In this document: in pieces, positions 49,400 to 59,420 of the stretch | Numbering within the stretch: the first letter of the stretch is position 1 | How the letters are laid out: each line of letters begins with the position of its first letter | Source of the DNA: Cervus elaphus | Taxonomy: Eukaryota > Chordata > Mammalia > Artiodactyla > Cervidae | Assembly: GCF_910594005.1 (NCBI RefSeq) | Contig: NC_057820.1 | Span: 3,043,001 to 3,107,000 of the forward strand | Direction of reading: 5' to 3' | DNA: 64,000 nucleotides | The notes under the pieces: model-generated | Told to the model about the DNA's origin: nothing | Databases searched by the model: none | Seen by the model: the letters and a program-made list of their open reading frames with translations, nothing else | Position numbers and translations under genes: made by a program

Positions 49400-49560
49400 T
49401 TAAGGAGCACTTAACGCTTGCTGGGCCTTTTTGTTCATTGTTCACGAGGCCCTTGTGTGAGAGGAGTTGTACTGTGCCCATTTTATAGACGGGAAAACTG
49501 ACCCTGAGAGGCTGAACCACTGCCGCGGACCAGAAGGCCAGGGAGCGGCAGAGCTGGGCC
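49400..49560 (-). mobile_element. MIR SINE, antisense
   Basis: Reversed MIR: cttgctgggcctttttgttc, gtgcccattttatagacggg, aaaactgaccctgagaggct, ggagcggcagagctgggcca. Confidence 0.75.
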
Positions 49561-51635
49561 AGGCCCTCAGTCCGGACCCAGGAGATCTGGGCCCCATCAC
49601 ATGGTGGACCTTGTGGGTTTCCTGCCCCGTCCCTCCTCCTGACTGAACGCTAGCTCTGGCCAGGCTTCTGCTGCGGGACTGGGCCCATCTTGGCTGAAGC
49701 GCCTCGGCCCCCGCACCCTTTCAGGGGAGGGGCCGTCCTGTGGGCTTACGAAGGAGCTGAGGTAGAAGATGGAGACTGACCAGGAGCGGTGCCCCCAGCC
49801 TGTGCGTGCCTGGGACCGGCTCTGACCTCAGCCTCCAGCCCTCTGGCCTGGGTGGAGGGTCTTGCCCCGGGAACAGTGGGGCCATAGGAGGAGCTTCGCG
49901 GGGCTCCAGGCCAGCCCTTCTCTGCAAACCCTGAGCTGCACAGAAGCTGGGCCCACTGGGGGTGCCCTGGGCACGTGGTCTTCGTGTGTGAGGGCCCCTC
50001 AACAGCTGGCCGTCAAGGGCCAGGGGCCCTGTGGACGATTCGCTCCGTCCCTGTGCTGCCCGCTGCTGGCTGCCCCCCTGGCGTGCCCTCCGCAGGATGG
50101 CGGCCGGGCCCTGCTCTGAGCCCGGCTCCCTTCATCCTCCCTTGGCTCGGCCCCAGTCCCCTGACCAGCCGGCGGCCTGTGTGTGGCCCCGGGGGTGCTG
50201 CTGGCAGCAGACTAGCTTCCCACCTGGTGTCTGAGCCGGGCTGGCCTGTCCCTCGTCCTGCTGAACTGTCCCTCATCTGCCAGAAGGTACTACGTGACAC
50301 ACGGCTGCTCACGAATGAGTAGCCCTGGGCCCTGGACAGCACTGACTGCTTTGTAGTCAGTCTTCCCACTGGCCTGGGAGCTCTTTGAGGTCAGGGACTA
50401 GGTCTGAAGCATCTGTTTCCAGCTCCCAGCCCAAGGCCACACACAGGGGAAGTGCTTGGCAAGCCCTGGAGGGAGGTATGGATGGGTGGATGGGTGGGGA
50501 GGTGGGTGGGGGGATGGATGGGTAGGTGAGTGAGTGGGTGGGTGGGGGGATGGGTGGATGGGGGGATGGGTGGGTAGATGGATGAATGAATGACTTGCAT
50601 GAAAAAACAAATGCGTGAACGAAAGAATGAATAAAAGGCTGATTTGGGTGGCTCTGGATGCTGCTGAGGGAAGGAGGGCCTACGGGCCACTACCCAGTGA
50701 TGGGGCACACAGCTGTGGTCCCTGTCGCTCTATCAAGTGGGGCTGCTCCCCCTTCCTGGATGAGATGTGGGCCATCCATCCTGTCTCCACCCCGGGCTTG
50801 TGCTGTTGCTCTGAGCCCACGCTGACCCCCACCTACCTTTCCAGCTCCACTACTGGCTGCCTGCCGCTCCTGGTCAGCCCCGTTCCACGGCAGGAGCCAG
50901 GGGTTTCTGCCCTGGGTGGGGGTGCCTCCCGCCTGGATCCCTGTGATCAGGGATGGTCTCCTAGCTCAGCTCCTCGCAGGGCCCTGCCCATGAGGTGCTC
51001 CGTGGAGGGAGAGGTGAGTGGAGGAGTGGACACTTCCCTCACACTGAGGACCAAAGCATCCTGTCTACAGCAGGCAGGGCGTGCGAACCGCCGTGAGAGC
51101 AATACTGGAGTACAGTATGGCGTGACGGAGCCCCTTCGCCAGTGAAAAATCCATTTTTCATCTTGCAATATCCTTGCGGTGGAAATTCTTTAAAAATCAT
51201 CACAAGGAAAAAAAACGCCAAAACCGCTGTTCCCCTCCGGCCCTATTAAATGAACAGATGCTGTTTCCAGAGCTACTCCTCACTTGTCAGCCTCAGTAAC
51301 TGAGGATTTTTTTCAGGGTGTGCACTTCTACTCCCATGTAGAAAATCATGCCTCTCACGACAGAACACTGGGTACAGGCTTCGTGAACACGAGCTCTGGT
51401 CTTGGCCGGGGAAGCAGCGATGGTCATGCCCAGCCCTGGTCATTCAGGGAGCGGATGCAGGCCTTGCACGGGAACTTACAGGAGGGGAAGTGCAGGAGGG
51501 AGGCAGTGTGGGAGCGGCGGCCTCGGTGTCCTTTGAAGAGGGGGTGCTCGGCAAGGAGGACTTGGGGTCCCGGGGCTCCCTTGTGGCCAGACTGCTCCTG
51601 CGTCTCGGATTTGATGTCCTCCTTCCCTAGAGCAG
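49561..51635. other. Intergenic, with a GGAT-type microsatellite
   Basis: No gene is supported. The only distinct element is the simple repeat at 50479-50590. Remaining ORFs are short and motif-free. Confidence 0.5.
50479..50590 (+). repeat. (GGTGGATG/GGTGG)n microsatellite
   Basis: Imperfect tetranucleotide-based tract of GGTG, GGAT and GGTA units (gatgggtggatgggtgggga and on). The complementary strand gives Pro/His/Thr-rich artefact frames. Confidence 0.92.
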
Positions 51636-51842
51636 GGCTTCCCTGGGGGCTCAGACAGTAAGGAATCTGCCTGCAATGCGGGAGTCCCGGGTTCAATCCT
51701 TGGGTTGGGAAGATCCCCTGGAGAACGAAATGGCAACCCACTCCAGTATTCTGGCCTGGAGAATTCCATGGACAGAGGAGCCTGGCGGGCTGCAGTCCAT
51801 GGGGTCACAAAGAGTCGGACACGACTGAGCAACGAACACTTT
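51636..51842 (+). mobile_element. Bov-tA SINE
   Basis: Sense copy from gggcttccctgggggctcag to gtcggacacgactgagcaac. It lies in direct orientation before a second copy. Confidence 0.92.
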
Positions 51843-51860
51843 TCTTTTTCCCTAAAGTTG

Positions 51861-52079
51861 TGTTTCCCTGGTGGCTCAGATGGTAACGAATCCACCTGCA
51901 ATGTGGGACACCTGAGTTCAATCCCTGGGTTGGGAAGATCCCCTGGAGAAGGGAATGGCAGCCCACTCCAGTATGCTTGCCTAGAGAAGCCCATGGACAG
52001 AGGAGCCTGTCGGGCTACAGCCCATGGGGTCGCAAAGAGTCAGACACCAGTGAGCGACTAACACTTTCACTTTCACTTC
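51861..52079 (+). mobile_element. Bov-tA SINE
   Basis: Sense copy from gtttccctggtggctcagat to the tail aacactttcactttcacttc. The two neighbouring copies carry different substitutions, so they appear to be separate insertions. Confidence 0.92.
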
Positions 52080-52104
52080 CCTAAAATAATGACCACACAA
52101 GGTG

Positions 52105-52440
52105 TTAGGCCTGAATTGTGCACCCCTCCCTCAAATCCATGCACCAGAGCCCCACCCCAGCACTCAGATGTGACCGTACTTGGAGATGAGCCTTTACCGA
52201 GGTGATGAAGGTAAAATGAGGTCACGCACGTGGGTCCCAATCAGACCACTGTCCTCGTGAAAAGAGGGAATCAGGACACAGACACACACAGAGGGTTGAC
52301 CACATGAGGACCGGGGAGAAGACAGCTGCCTACACACCAAGAGACAGGCCTCGGAAGACGCCCTCCCCTTGATCTTGGACTTCCCGCCTCCAGGGCTGTG
52401 GGAAGTTAGTCTCTGTGGTTTGGAAGCCCAGGCGAGCTAA
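52105..52440 (+). mobile_element. MaLR-type (MLT1-like) solo LTR, decayed
   Basis: Motif order fits MLT1: taggcctgaattgtgcaccc, gatgtgaccgtacttggaga, aaatgaggtcacgcacgtgg, cgtgaaaagagggaatcagg, cttgatcttggacttcccgc and gcctccagggctgtgggaag. It has no coding potential; the family call is from remembered consensus features. Confidence 0.7.
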
Positions 52441-53407
52441 CACACAGGACCCATTCCCATGCGATGTCTGTGAGCCCAGCCAGCGGCCAGGTGGTTCCAC
52501 CCGTTTCAGAGGGTGGTTGGGTGGCTGGCCCACAAGGTCCTTCTGACAGCGGGCACTCTGCACCCGAAGTGTGCAGTTTTCCACTTCTGTTACTGCTGCC
52601 CGGAGGGAAGAGGCTGAGGGGACAGGGACGATGCCTGTCCAGGGAATTCCCGGGTGTGCAGATGCTGGCCAATGGGGACGTTGAAAGCAGAGCCAGGACG
52701 AGGTGTGTGCGAGGCTGGCTTGGGGATCAGGTGCCAGGTGGTGACCTTCAGCCAGCGTCTCCCTGCCTGCAGCCGGGGGTGGGCATGGTGGCCAGAGCGA
52801 GGAAGTGGGCTCTGGGGTCAGCAGTCCACGGTCAGGGCCGGGGGTGCAGACTCGGGTCCCCTGGTCCATAGCGTGCTGGGCTGCCTCTAGGGAGAAACCA
52901 CAGCCACCCGATTCCAGGGGCGGGATTGTCCCCACTTTCCGGGTGAGGACGCGGCTCCTTGAGCGCTCAGGTGACCTGCCTGCAGCCCTGGGGCTGTGGG
53001 GGTTGGGGGCGAGGTTCCTGGCTGGGGCTGAGCGCCTCCCTCGAGGGCTAATGTTTGTGAGTCCGCAGGAGGCCGCAGGCCCGCTGCCCGTGTGCTAAAA
53101 AGGATGTGACAGAGGAGACCGGCCTCCTGGTGCTCTGTCTGGGTGGTCTGCTGTGAAATCGTCTTTCCAGAAGTTTCCTTTCTCCTCCCTCTCCAGGCGA
53201 TGGAGATAGCAGGGGCCTCAGGACCAGTGTGGAGGTTCCGTCCGGAGCGCTGGGTTGGGTGGGTGTTAGGAGTGGAAAGGACGAGAGGCTGGGATGACGA
53301 TCCTCCCCAGGACCGCGAGGAACCAGGAGCATTCGGCCAGCCCCCAGGGCGTGTTCCAGGCCCGAGGTCGGGAGAGTCTCACCCGGAGCCCAGGTTGGGG
53401 GGCCAGG
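52441..53407. other. Intergenic, no recognised element
   Basis: GC-rich DNA without supported genes or named repeats. Confidence 0.45.
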
Positions 53408-53540
53408 GATGGCATCACTGACGCGATGGACATGAGTTTGAGCAAACTCTGGGAATTGGTGATGGACAGGGAGGCCTGGCGAGCTGCAGTCCATGGAGTC
53501 ACATAGAGTCAGACACGACTGAGTGCCTGAACTGAACTGA
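53408..53540 (+). mobile_element. BOV-A2/ART2A 3' end fragment
   Basis: Sense strand: ggcatcactgacgcgatgga, gatggacagggaggcctggc, catagagtcagacacgactg, then tgaactgaactga. Confidence 0.88.
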
Positions 53541-54029
53541 GGCTTCCTCCCAGAGAGGGTGGGCTGTTTCAGGAAGGCGCCCTGCCCCCCAGGGGTGTCC
53601 TGAGGAGGGTGAGGGCTGCGGGCTTGCTGGCACCTCTGCAGGACCCTCGCTCACCACGTGCAGCCTCAAAGGCGGTGACCACTCTGCAGACAGGGCCGCC
53701 CCACCCCACAGGGGCCACAGGCACTGGAGCCAATAATGCTCAGAGCTGTGACACGGGTCCAGCCAGGGGACACAGGGCCCTTTGTGGGGACGGGAGGGAA
53801 GCAGGTGCGGGCGTCCTGCCCAGCTGCCGGCCTCAGACACTGTCTGGTCTGTGTTTGCTCCATGTCTTCCCACAGCCAGGCTGCAGAAGCACCCCCCGCG
53901 GTCTGGCCACTGGGGAGAGATTTCCTCTCTCTACTGTGCTCCAGGACCACAGGAGTTTCAACAACCCTCAGCCTTGGACCAGGTGCCATGCTTCCCTGAA
54001 GCAACCTTGAAAACTCCAGGGTGATAAGC
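53541..54029. other. Intergenic, no recognised element
   Basis: Nothing recognised beyond short motif-free frames. Confidence 0.45.
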
Positions 54030-54630
54030 TCTGTGTGAGAGGCATGAAAATCACTGCAGATGGTGACTGCAGCCATGAAATTAAAAGACGCTTACTCCTT
54101 GGAAGGAAAGTTATGACCAACCTAGACAGCATATTGAAAAGCAGAGACATTACTTTGCCAACAAAGGTCCACCTAGGCAAGGCTATGGTTTTTCCAGTAG
54201 TCATGTAGAGGTGTGAGAGCTGGATTATAAAGAAAGCTGAACACTGAAGAATTGATGCTTTTGAACTGTGGTGTTGGAAAAGACTCTTGAGAGTCCGTTG
54301 AACCTCAAGGAGATCCAACCAGTCCATCCTGAAGGAAATCAACCTTGAATATTCATTGGAAGGACTGATGCTGAAGCTGAAACTCCGATACGCTGGCCAC
54401 CTGATTCGAAGAACTGACTCATTGGAAAAGACCCTGATGCTGGGAAAGATTGAAGGCGGGAGGAGAAGGGGACGACAGAGAGTGAGATGGTTGATGGCAT
54501 CACCGACTCAATGTGTATGAGTTTGGGTAAACTCCGGGCATTGGTGACGGACAGGGAGGCCTGGCGTGCTGCAGTTCATGGGGTTGCAAAGAGTCGGACA
54601 TGACTGAGCAACTGAACTGAACTAAGAGGC
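54030..54630 (+). mobile_element. Long BOV-A2/ART2A (BovB-derived) element
   Basis: The most complete BovB-derived copy here. The sense strand reads ggtgactgcagccatgaaat, accaacctagacagcatatt, gctggattataaagaaagct, ggagatccaaccagtccatc, tggccacctgattcgaagaa and ends with caaagagtcggacatgactg and aactgaactgaact. Reading frames are broken; it encodes no working reverse transcriptase. Confidence 0.9.
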
Positions 54631-54654
54631 ATGAAAAGACCAGCACCGCATCCG

Positions 54655-54870
54655 CCAGCCCCCACCTTCTTCCAGCTCCACCCAGCCCCGCCCACACCAG
54701 CTGGCTCCGCCCAGCCCACCCAGCCCCGTCCCCAATTCACCCAGGCCCACCCCCACCTCCATCCAGCCCCGCCCACAACCAGCCGGCCCCGCCCCCAAGC
54801 CACTCAGCCCCGCCCCACTTCCATGAAAACTTCGCCCCACTCCAAGCCCCGCCCTCACCACTCAGCCCTA
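54655..54870 (+). repeat. C-rich degenerate minisatellite
   Basis: Repeated ccagccccgcccacaccagc-like units (cccagccccgcccac, cagcccacccagccccg, tccagccccgcccac, actcagccccgcccc) recur about every 20-30 bases. It begins where the BOV-A2 element ends. Confidence 0.85.
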
Positions 54871-54934
54871 CCTCTTGTACCACCAACCGCTTATTTAACA
54901 AACACCTACTAAGCATTTTTTGGTCTTTGTTTGT

Positions 54935-55112
54935 AGGTCAGCTGGTAAAGACTCCGCCTGCGATGGGGGAGACCAGGGTTCAATCCCTGGGTTGGGAGGA
55001 TCCCCTGGAGAAGGGAATGGCTACCCACTCCAGTATTCTGACCTGGAGAATTCCATGGACTGTACAGTCCATGGGGTCACAAAGAGTCAGACACGACTTT
55101 CACTTTACTAAG
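54935..55112 (+). mobile_element. Bov-tA SINE
   Basis: Sense copy with degraded head (gtaggtcagctggtaaagac) and intact remainder, ending cagacacgactttcacttta. Confidence 0.88.
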
Positions 55113-55119
55113 CATTTTG

Positions 55120-55330
55120 GGCTTCCTAGGTGGCACAGTGGTAAAAAACTTGCCTGCCAATGCAGGAGATCATATGAGATGCAGGTTCAATCCCTGGGTT
55201 GGGAAGATCCCCTGGAGAAGGGAACAGCTACCCACTCCAGTATTCTGGCCTGGAAAACCCCACGAACGGAGGAGCCTGGCTGGCTACAACCCATAGGGTC
55301 GCAAAGAGTCAGATAAGACTGAAGCCACTT
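55120..55330 (+). mobile_element. Bov-tA SINE
   Basis: Sense copy from gggcttcctaggtggcacag to gtcgcaaagagtcagataag, directly after the preceding copy. Confidence 0.9.
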
Positions 55331-57400
55331 AGCATGCACTAAGCCTTGCTGTGTGATCTCTGCACAGGCGAGTACGTGGGGGTGCTGGCTGGTCACTGTG
55401 CTCGGAACCGCCCAGCAGAGGGAGGGCTGGCTGCTCTGGTGCTCTTTGCTGCAGCCTCTCATGCATGCTCTCGGGCACTGTGGGGACAAAATCTGGGACG
55501 CGGAGCAGTCCAAGTGCCCCAGCAGGGTGGCCGGGCCTAGCAGCGCTGCAGCCCTTGGCCGGGCGGGCCAGCGCAGGCTGCTCCTGTGTGTGTGGCTCCC
55601 CCGCACGACTGCGGGCACCCTCCAGCCCTGGCAGCCCCTGCACGCCTGACCTCGGGCGCCTGGGGGAGGCCGGGTCTGCCTGCCTCCCTGCCCCCCCCCC
55701 CCCCCCCGGCCCCGCCTCCCCCTCCCACCCATCCCCCCCCACCCCCGCACTTCTCACACCCACGCTCTGGCGGCCCATCTCCGAGGCCCTCCTCCCGGTG
55801 GTCCTGGCGCTCACGGCTGTCCCCGCAAGCAGGGCCGACTCTCCACGGCGGCTGATCCATCCCAGATGCGGGAGCCTGTCCGCCCCTTATCACCGAGCCT
55901 GGGCGTTGTGCGGAGCCGCCCTGTGAGGCCATGACTGTCCAGTTAATCAGCCTGCCTGTGAGTCAGGCCCAAGCCTGGGACGCAGGCGGGCTTCTGAGAT
56001 GGCCCACGCCCACGGGAGAGCGTCTTGGGACAAAAAGCCCCTGGTGAATCCTGACAGCACTCCTTTGGCAAACTCCCTGCCTCTCACCAGGTGGCACGTT
56101 AACCACTCGGGCCCCGCCCCCCCGAGCTCACTGTCCACAGTTGAGCTTCAGGAGTCAGTCTGCCCCTTGGTGAGCGCCGACTGTATTCTGCACCCCGAGG
56201 CTGGGCCAGGCCCCTCAGTTACGTGACCTGTTGAATCTCCCGCTTCCCCAGATTTCGGTAGGTGGGCTCAGCAAGGTTGTGAGCCTCACCCCAGGTCACG
56301 TGACAAGGCAGTGGGACCCATCAGACCCACTGTCTCGGGTCCCCTTCACTGGCCTGGGCAGACCTGTGGGCGCTCAGTCTGGAGCCAGGATCAGGGTGGG
56401 GGTGGAGGAGGGGTGGTGTGCAGAGCCGGGTGACTTGGGTCTCCCTCCCTCCCGGCACAAGGAGAATCGATGACCATGATGAGTGGACAGGTGTGCCCCC
56501 CACCCGCAAAGCCTGCAGAAGCAGACAGAGGGCCCCAGGCAGGATGGGGACTGTCAGGGTGAGGGGGGGAGCTCTATTGCCCTGCTGGGCTGGCAAACTG
56601 GGGGCTCTTAAAGCAAATTTTAAAAATATAAGCAACAATGATTGTGTGTCCACTGACGCCACTCAAGTAAGTGGCGTGTCCTCCGGGTATGTCCTCCCTG
56701 CCTCCCTTCTCGCTCCAGCCACTCGTGGTTCTTGCCCAGTGTCCCTGGTCTCAGCCTCAGGCCCTCCCTCCCCACGGCCCCTCCGTTCAGACCCCGTCCC
56801 TCTCCCCACCCATTCCTACCTCCCCAGAGCTCCCCCCGCGCACCGGCCCACACGTGAGCTTTCAGCCCCGTCCGCTGCCGCCTGCAGCCCCTCTGCAGGT
56901 GGTTGGGGCTTCGAACGGTCTGTTCCCCCGGCCCGGGACACCCTTCCCTCTGCCCTCTGGACAGTGGATCTGCAGGAAGGTCACTCTGAGGGACCCTCCT
57001 CTGTGTTCCCAGCCCCGCCACCATGCCAGACACACGCCAGGGGCGCTGTTGGTGCCAGCAAAGCTCCAGAAGCCCTGGCCATGGAGGAAGCGATGGACTT
57101 TCCCAACCTGCTACCTTTGTGCAAACGTCCCATTGTGGCGGAGCATGTGCCTATTGTCCAGCTGAAACAGCGGCAGGAAACTGAGCCCAAACAAGTCAGC
57201 AGTCAGCCTTGGGGGTGGAGGGTCACACGGACATGCAGGGGGGGCCTCTGTGCCCTTCCTGCTTCCCGTGTCCCCTTCACCAGCCTCGGGGTGGGGCAGG
57301 GCAGCAGACCCACGTGCGTCTGGTCTGCAGCCGTTTCCTCCTCTGTGTGGCTGGACCTGACCGGCCTGCTTTCCCAGCCTCCCTTGCAGCTAGGGGCGGC
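55331..57400. other. Intergenic, C-rich, no supported gene
   Basis: A poly-C run of roughly 17 bases lies at 55692-55708 with further C-rich DNA to 55745. A long frame at 56418-57497 shows no family motif and is Ser/Pro-rich, as expected from C-rich DNA. Confidence 0.45.
55690..55746 (+). repeat. Poly-C / C-rich simple sequence
   Basis: About seventeen consecutive C, then ccccgcctccccctcccacc and more C runs. The complementary strand is G-quadruplex-prone. Confidence 0.9.
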
Positions 57401-57404
57401 CGTG

Positions 57405-57710
57405 TGTTACGGGCCGGATGGTGTTCCCAAATTCAGCCCCCACCCCAGTACCTTGGAGTGTGCCTGGCGGTTGGAGTTAGGGCCTCTAAAGAGGTGATTA
57501 AATTAAAACAAAGGTCCTGAGGGTGGGCCTTCATCCAGTATGACCGGTGTCCTTTCAAGAAGAGATGAGCCCACAGGCATGGACTGAGGGATGAGCCGTG
57601 AACACACGGGGAGAAGGTGGCCGTCTTCAGGCCGAGGAGAGAGGCCTCGGAAGGAGCAGCCCTGCCCGCATCTTAGACCTGCAGCCTCCAGGACTGTGAG
57701 GAGATGAACT
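57405..57710 (+). mobile_element. Second MLT1-like LTR fragment
   Basis: Sense motifs: gtgttacgggccggatggtg, cagtaccttggagtgtgcct, gagggtgggccttcatccag, tatgaccggtgtcctttcaa, gaagagatgagcccacaggc, cttagacctgcagcctccag, gactgtgaggagatgaactt. Non-coding. Confidence 0.7.
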
Positions 57711-57789
57711 TCAGCCTGGTCCTTTGCTCCGGGGGCCCCAGGACCACTTAGCACAGACGGAGCTTGCCTGCCTCCACTTGACGGGAATG

Positions 57790-58040
57790 GAAACATGGAG
57801 TGTATCTGGTGTCCGGCCCCCTCCGCCCGGTGCTGCGTTTGAGGGCATCGCCTGCTGACGTGCCTGGTTGTGGATGTCTCATCCTCTCGCTGTGTGGTTT
57901 TCCATCACGTGGTTATCACGTGGTTGGTCCGCATTCCCGATGATGGGCGTCTGGGCTGTGTCCACTCTGGGGCCATTGTGAGCAGAGCTGCTCTGAACAC
58001 GTCATGTGCCTGCCGGGTGTTCACCGAGGGGACCAGCGTC
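57790..58040 (-). mobile_element. Old LINE-1 (L1M-type) fragment, antisense
   Basis: The + strand retains gctgtgtggttttccatcac, gatgatgggcgtctgggctg, tgtccactctggggccattg and gagctgctctgaacac, in the order of the reversed L1M 3' region. Confidence 0.65.
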
Positions 58041-58664
58041 TGCAGGCGATCCTACTGGACGGTCTACAGAGTGGCCGAACTGATTTCTGCCTCCACAGCC
58101 TCACCCACATGCAGCCCCATCCTTGCACTCCGACCCCCCTGGTGGTCCAGAGGAGCGGCTGGCTGGGGGTCCAGTCTGCATTCCCTGGTGGCCCCGGGGA
58201 GGGGGCGGGAGTGGTGCGTCTCCATGGTGGGACTTTGGGACATCTCGTGTGGAGCGCTTGTCCGTGTCCTGGTCTCTGCTGCGTTTCTGTTCCACGACCC
58301 GTCGTGCTCTTCCATCCGGGCTGACAGCATCTGTACTGGGGTACTCGGCCCACTTTCCTTAAGGATTTCAAGGTGTAGACTTTTGCCCCTGGAGAACCCA
58401 GCTTGTGGAGATGGGCCGGCGGAGAAGGGGGTCTCTAGCTTCATCAGTATCGGGGAAGTGCACGGTTCCAGGGTGTGGAGAGCAGGTTCTCAGGAGCGCT
58501 CATCTCCACCCTGGAGGCTGTCTCCTAGTCTGCCCCCCCACCCTGTCCCTGCCTCGGTGTCAGACCCCCTGGAGCCCTCACAGCTCCTGGTCCAGCAGGG
58601 GTCACCTGGGCTTGGCGGGCCTCACCTCGCCTCCTGCATTCCAACTTCCCCAAGGACCACATGT
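58041..58664. other. Intergenic, no recognised element
   Basis: Motif-free frames only. Confidence 0.4.
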
Positions 58665-58850
58665 GCGTGTTCAGTCACTTCAGTCGTGTCCAACTCTGCG
58701 ACCCCATGGGCTGCAGCCCACCAGGCTCCTCTGTCCCTGGGAATCTCCAGACAAGTATACTGGAGCGGGTTGCCCTGCCCTCCTCCAGGGGATCTTCCCA
58801 ACCCAGGGATCAAACCCGTATCTCCTGTGTCTAGCTGTACCTGGGAAGCG
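58665..58850 (-). mobile_element. Bov-tA SINE, antisense
   Basis: Reversed copy from gtgttcagtcacttcagtcg through gacaagtatactggagcggg to agggatcaaacccgtatctc; its head is diverged or missing. Confidence 0.88.
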
Positions 58851-59079
58851 AGTGTGAACTCAAAGCTCCCTCTTGAGCCTTCCAGCTGACATCATCTCTC
58901 TCCACTTAGGGGTTTTAAAATCAGAAAAGAATATAAACACATTGCATCACATTTTCAGCTCAAGGAAGAGTCGCCTGGAGCCCCAGTCACTCACCTGCAA
59001 ACAGCAAACCCTTCATCATGGGACATTCCACTCCACACCTTTACCCGCAGTAAGTTTTCTGAACATAGTTATGCTCCTG

Positions 59080-59420
59080 GGCTCACCTGATTTTTTCCTC
59101 ATTTCCTCTGTAAATATTCAATACTCAGTATTCCCCATGGCACCATGCAGCACCCACATCCGTCTTTTTAAAGAGCTGCGTGGTATTCCGTCCAGCGAGG
59201 GGGGCCGCGGTCGCCACTGCCATTTCCCTGAGGTTGGACAGGAGGCTGTTTCCTGGTTCCTGCTACAGCTGGTGGCCCAGACCGGGGTGGACAAGGTTGT
59301 GTGCGTGTCCTCCACTGTGTGTTTGGGATTATTTCCTTAGGGTGCCCTCCCAGAGTGGGAGGTCTGGGTTGCGGTTGGGGCACATTTTTGATGTTTTCAT
59401 GGCTCGTACGACTTTCCTTT
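59080..59420 (-). mobile_element. Old LINE-1 3' fragment, antisense
   Basis: Weak match to reversed L1ME-type 3' sequence: ctttttaaagagctgcgtgg, tattccgtccagcgaggggg, ttggacaggaggctgtttcc, gggattatttccttagggtg. Confidence 0.5.

Noticed and set aside
56418..57497. 359-codon + strand frame as an unknown gene
   Set aside because: Ser/Pro/Arg-rich composition follows C-rich DNA, the end runs into an MLT1-like LTR, and no family motif is seen.
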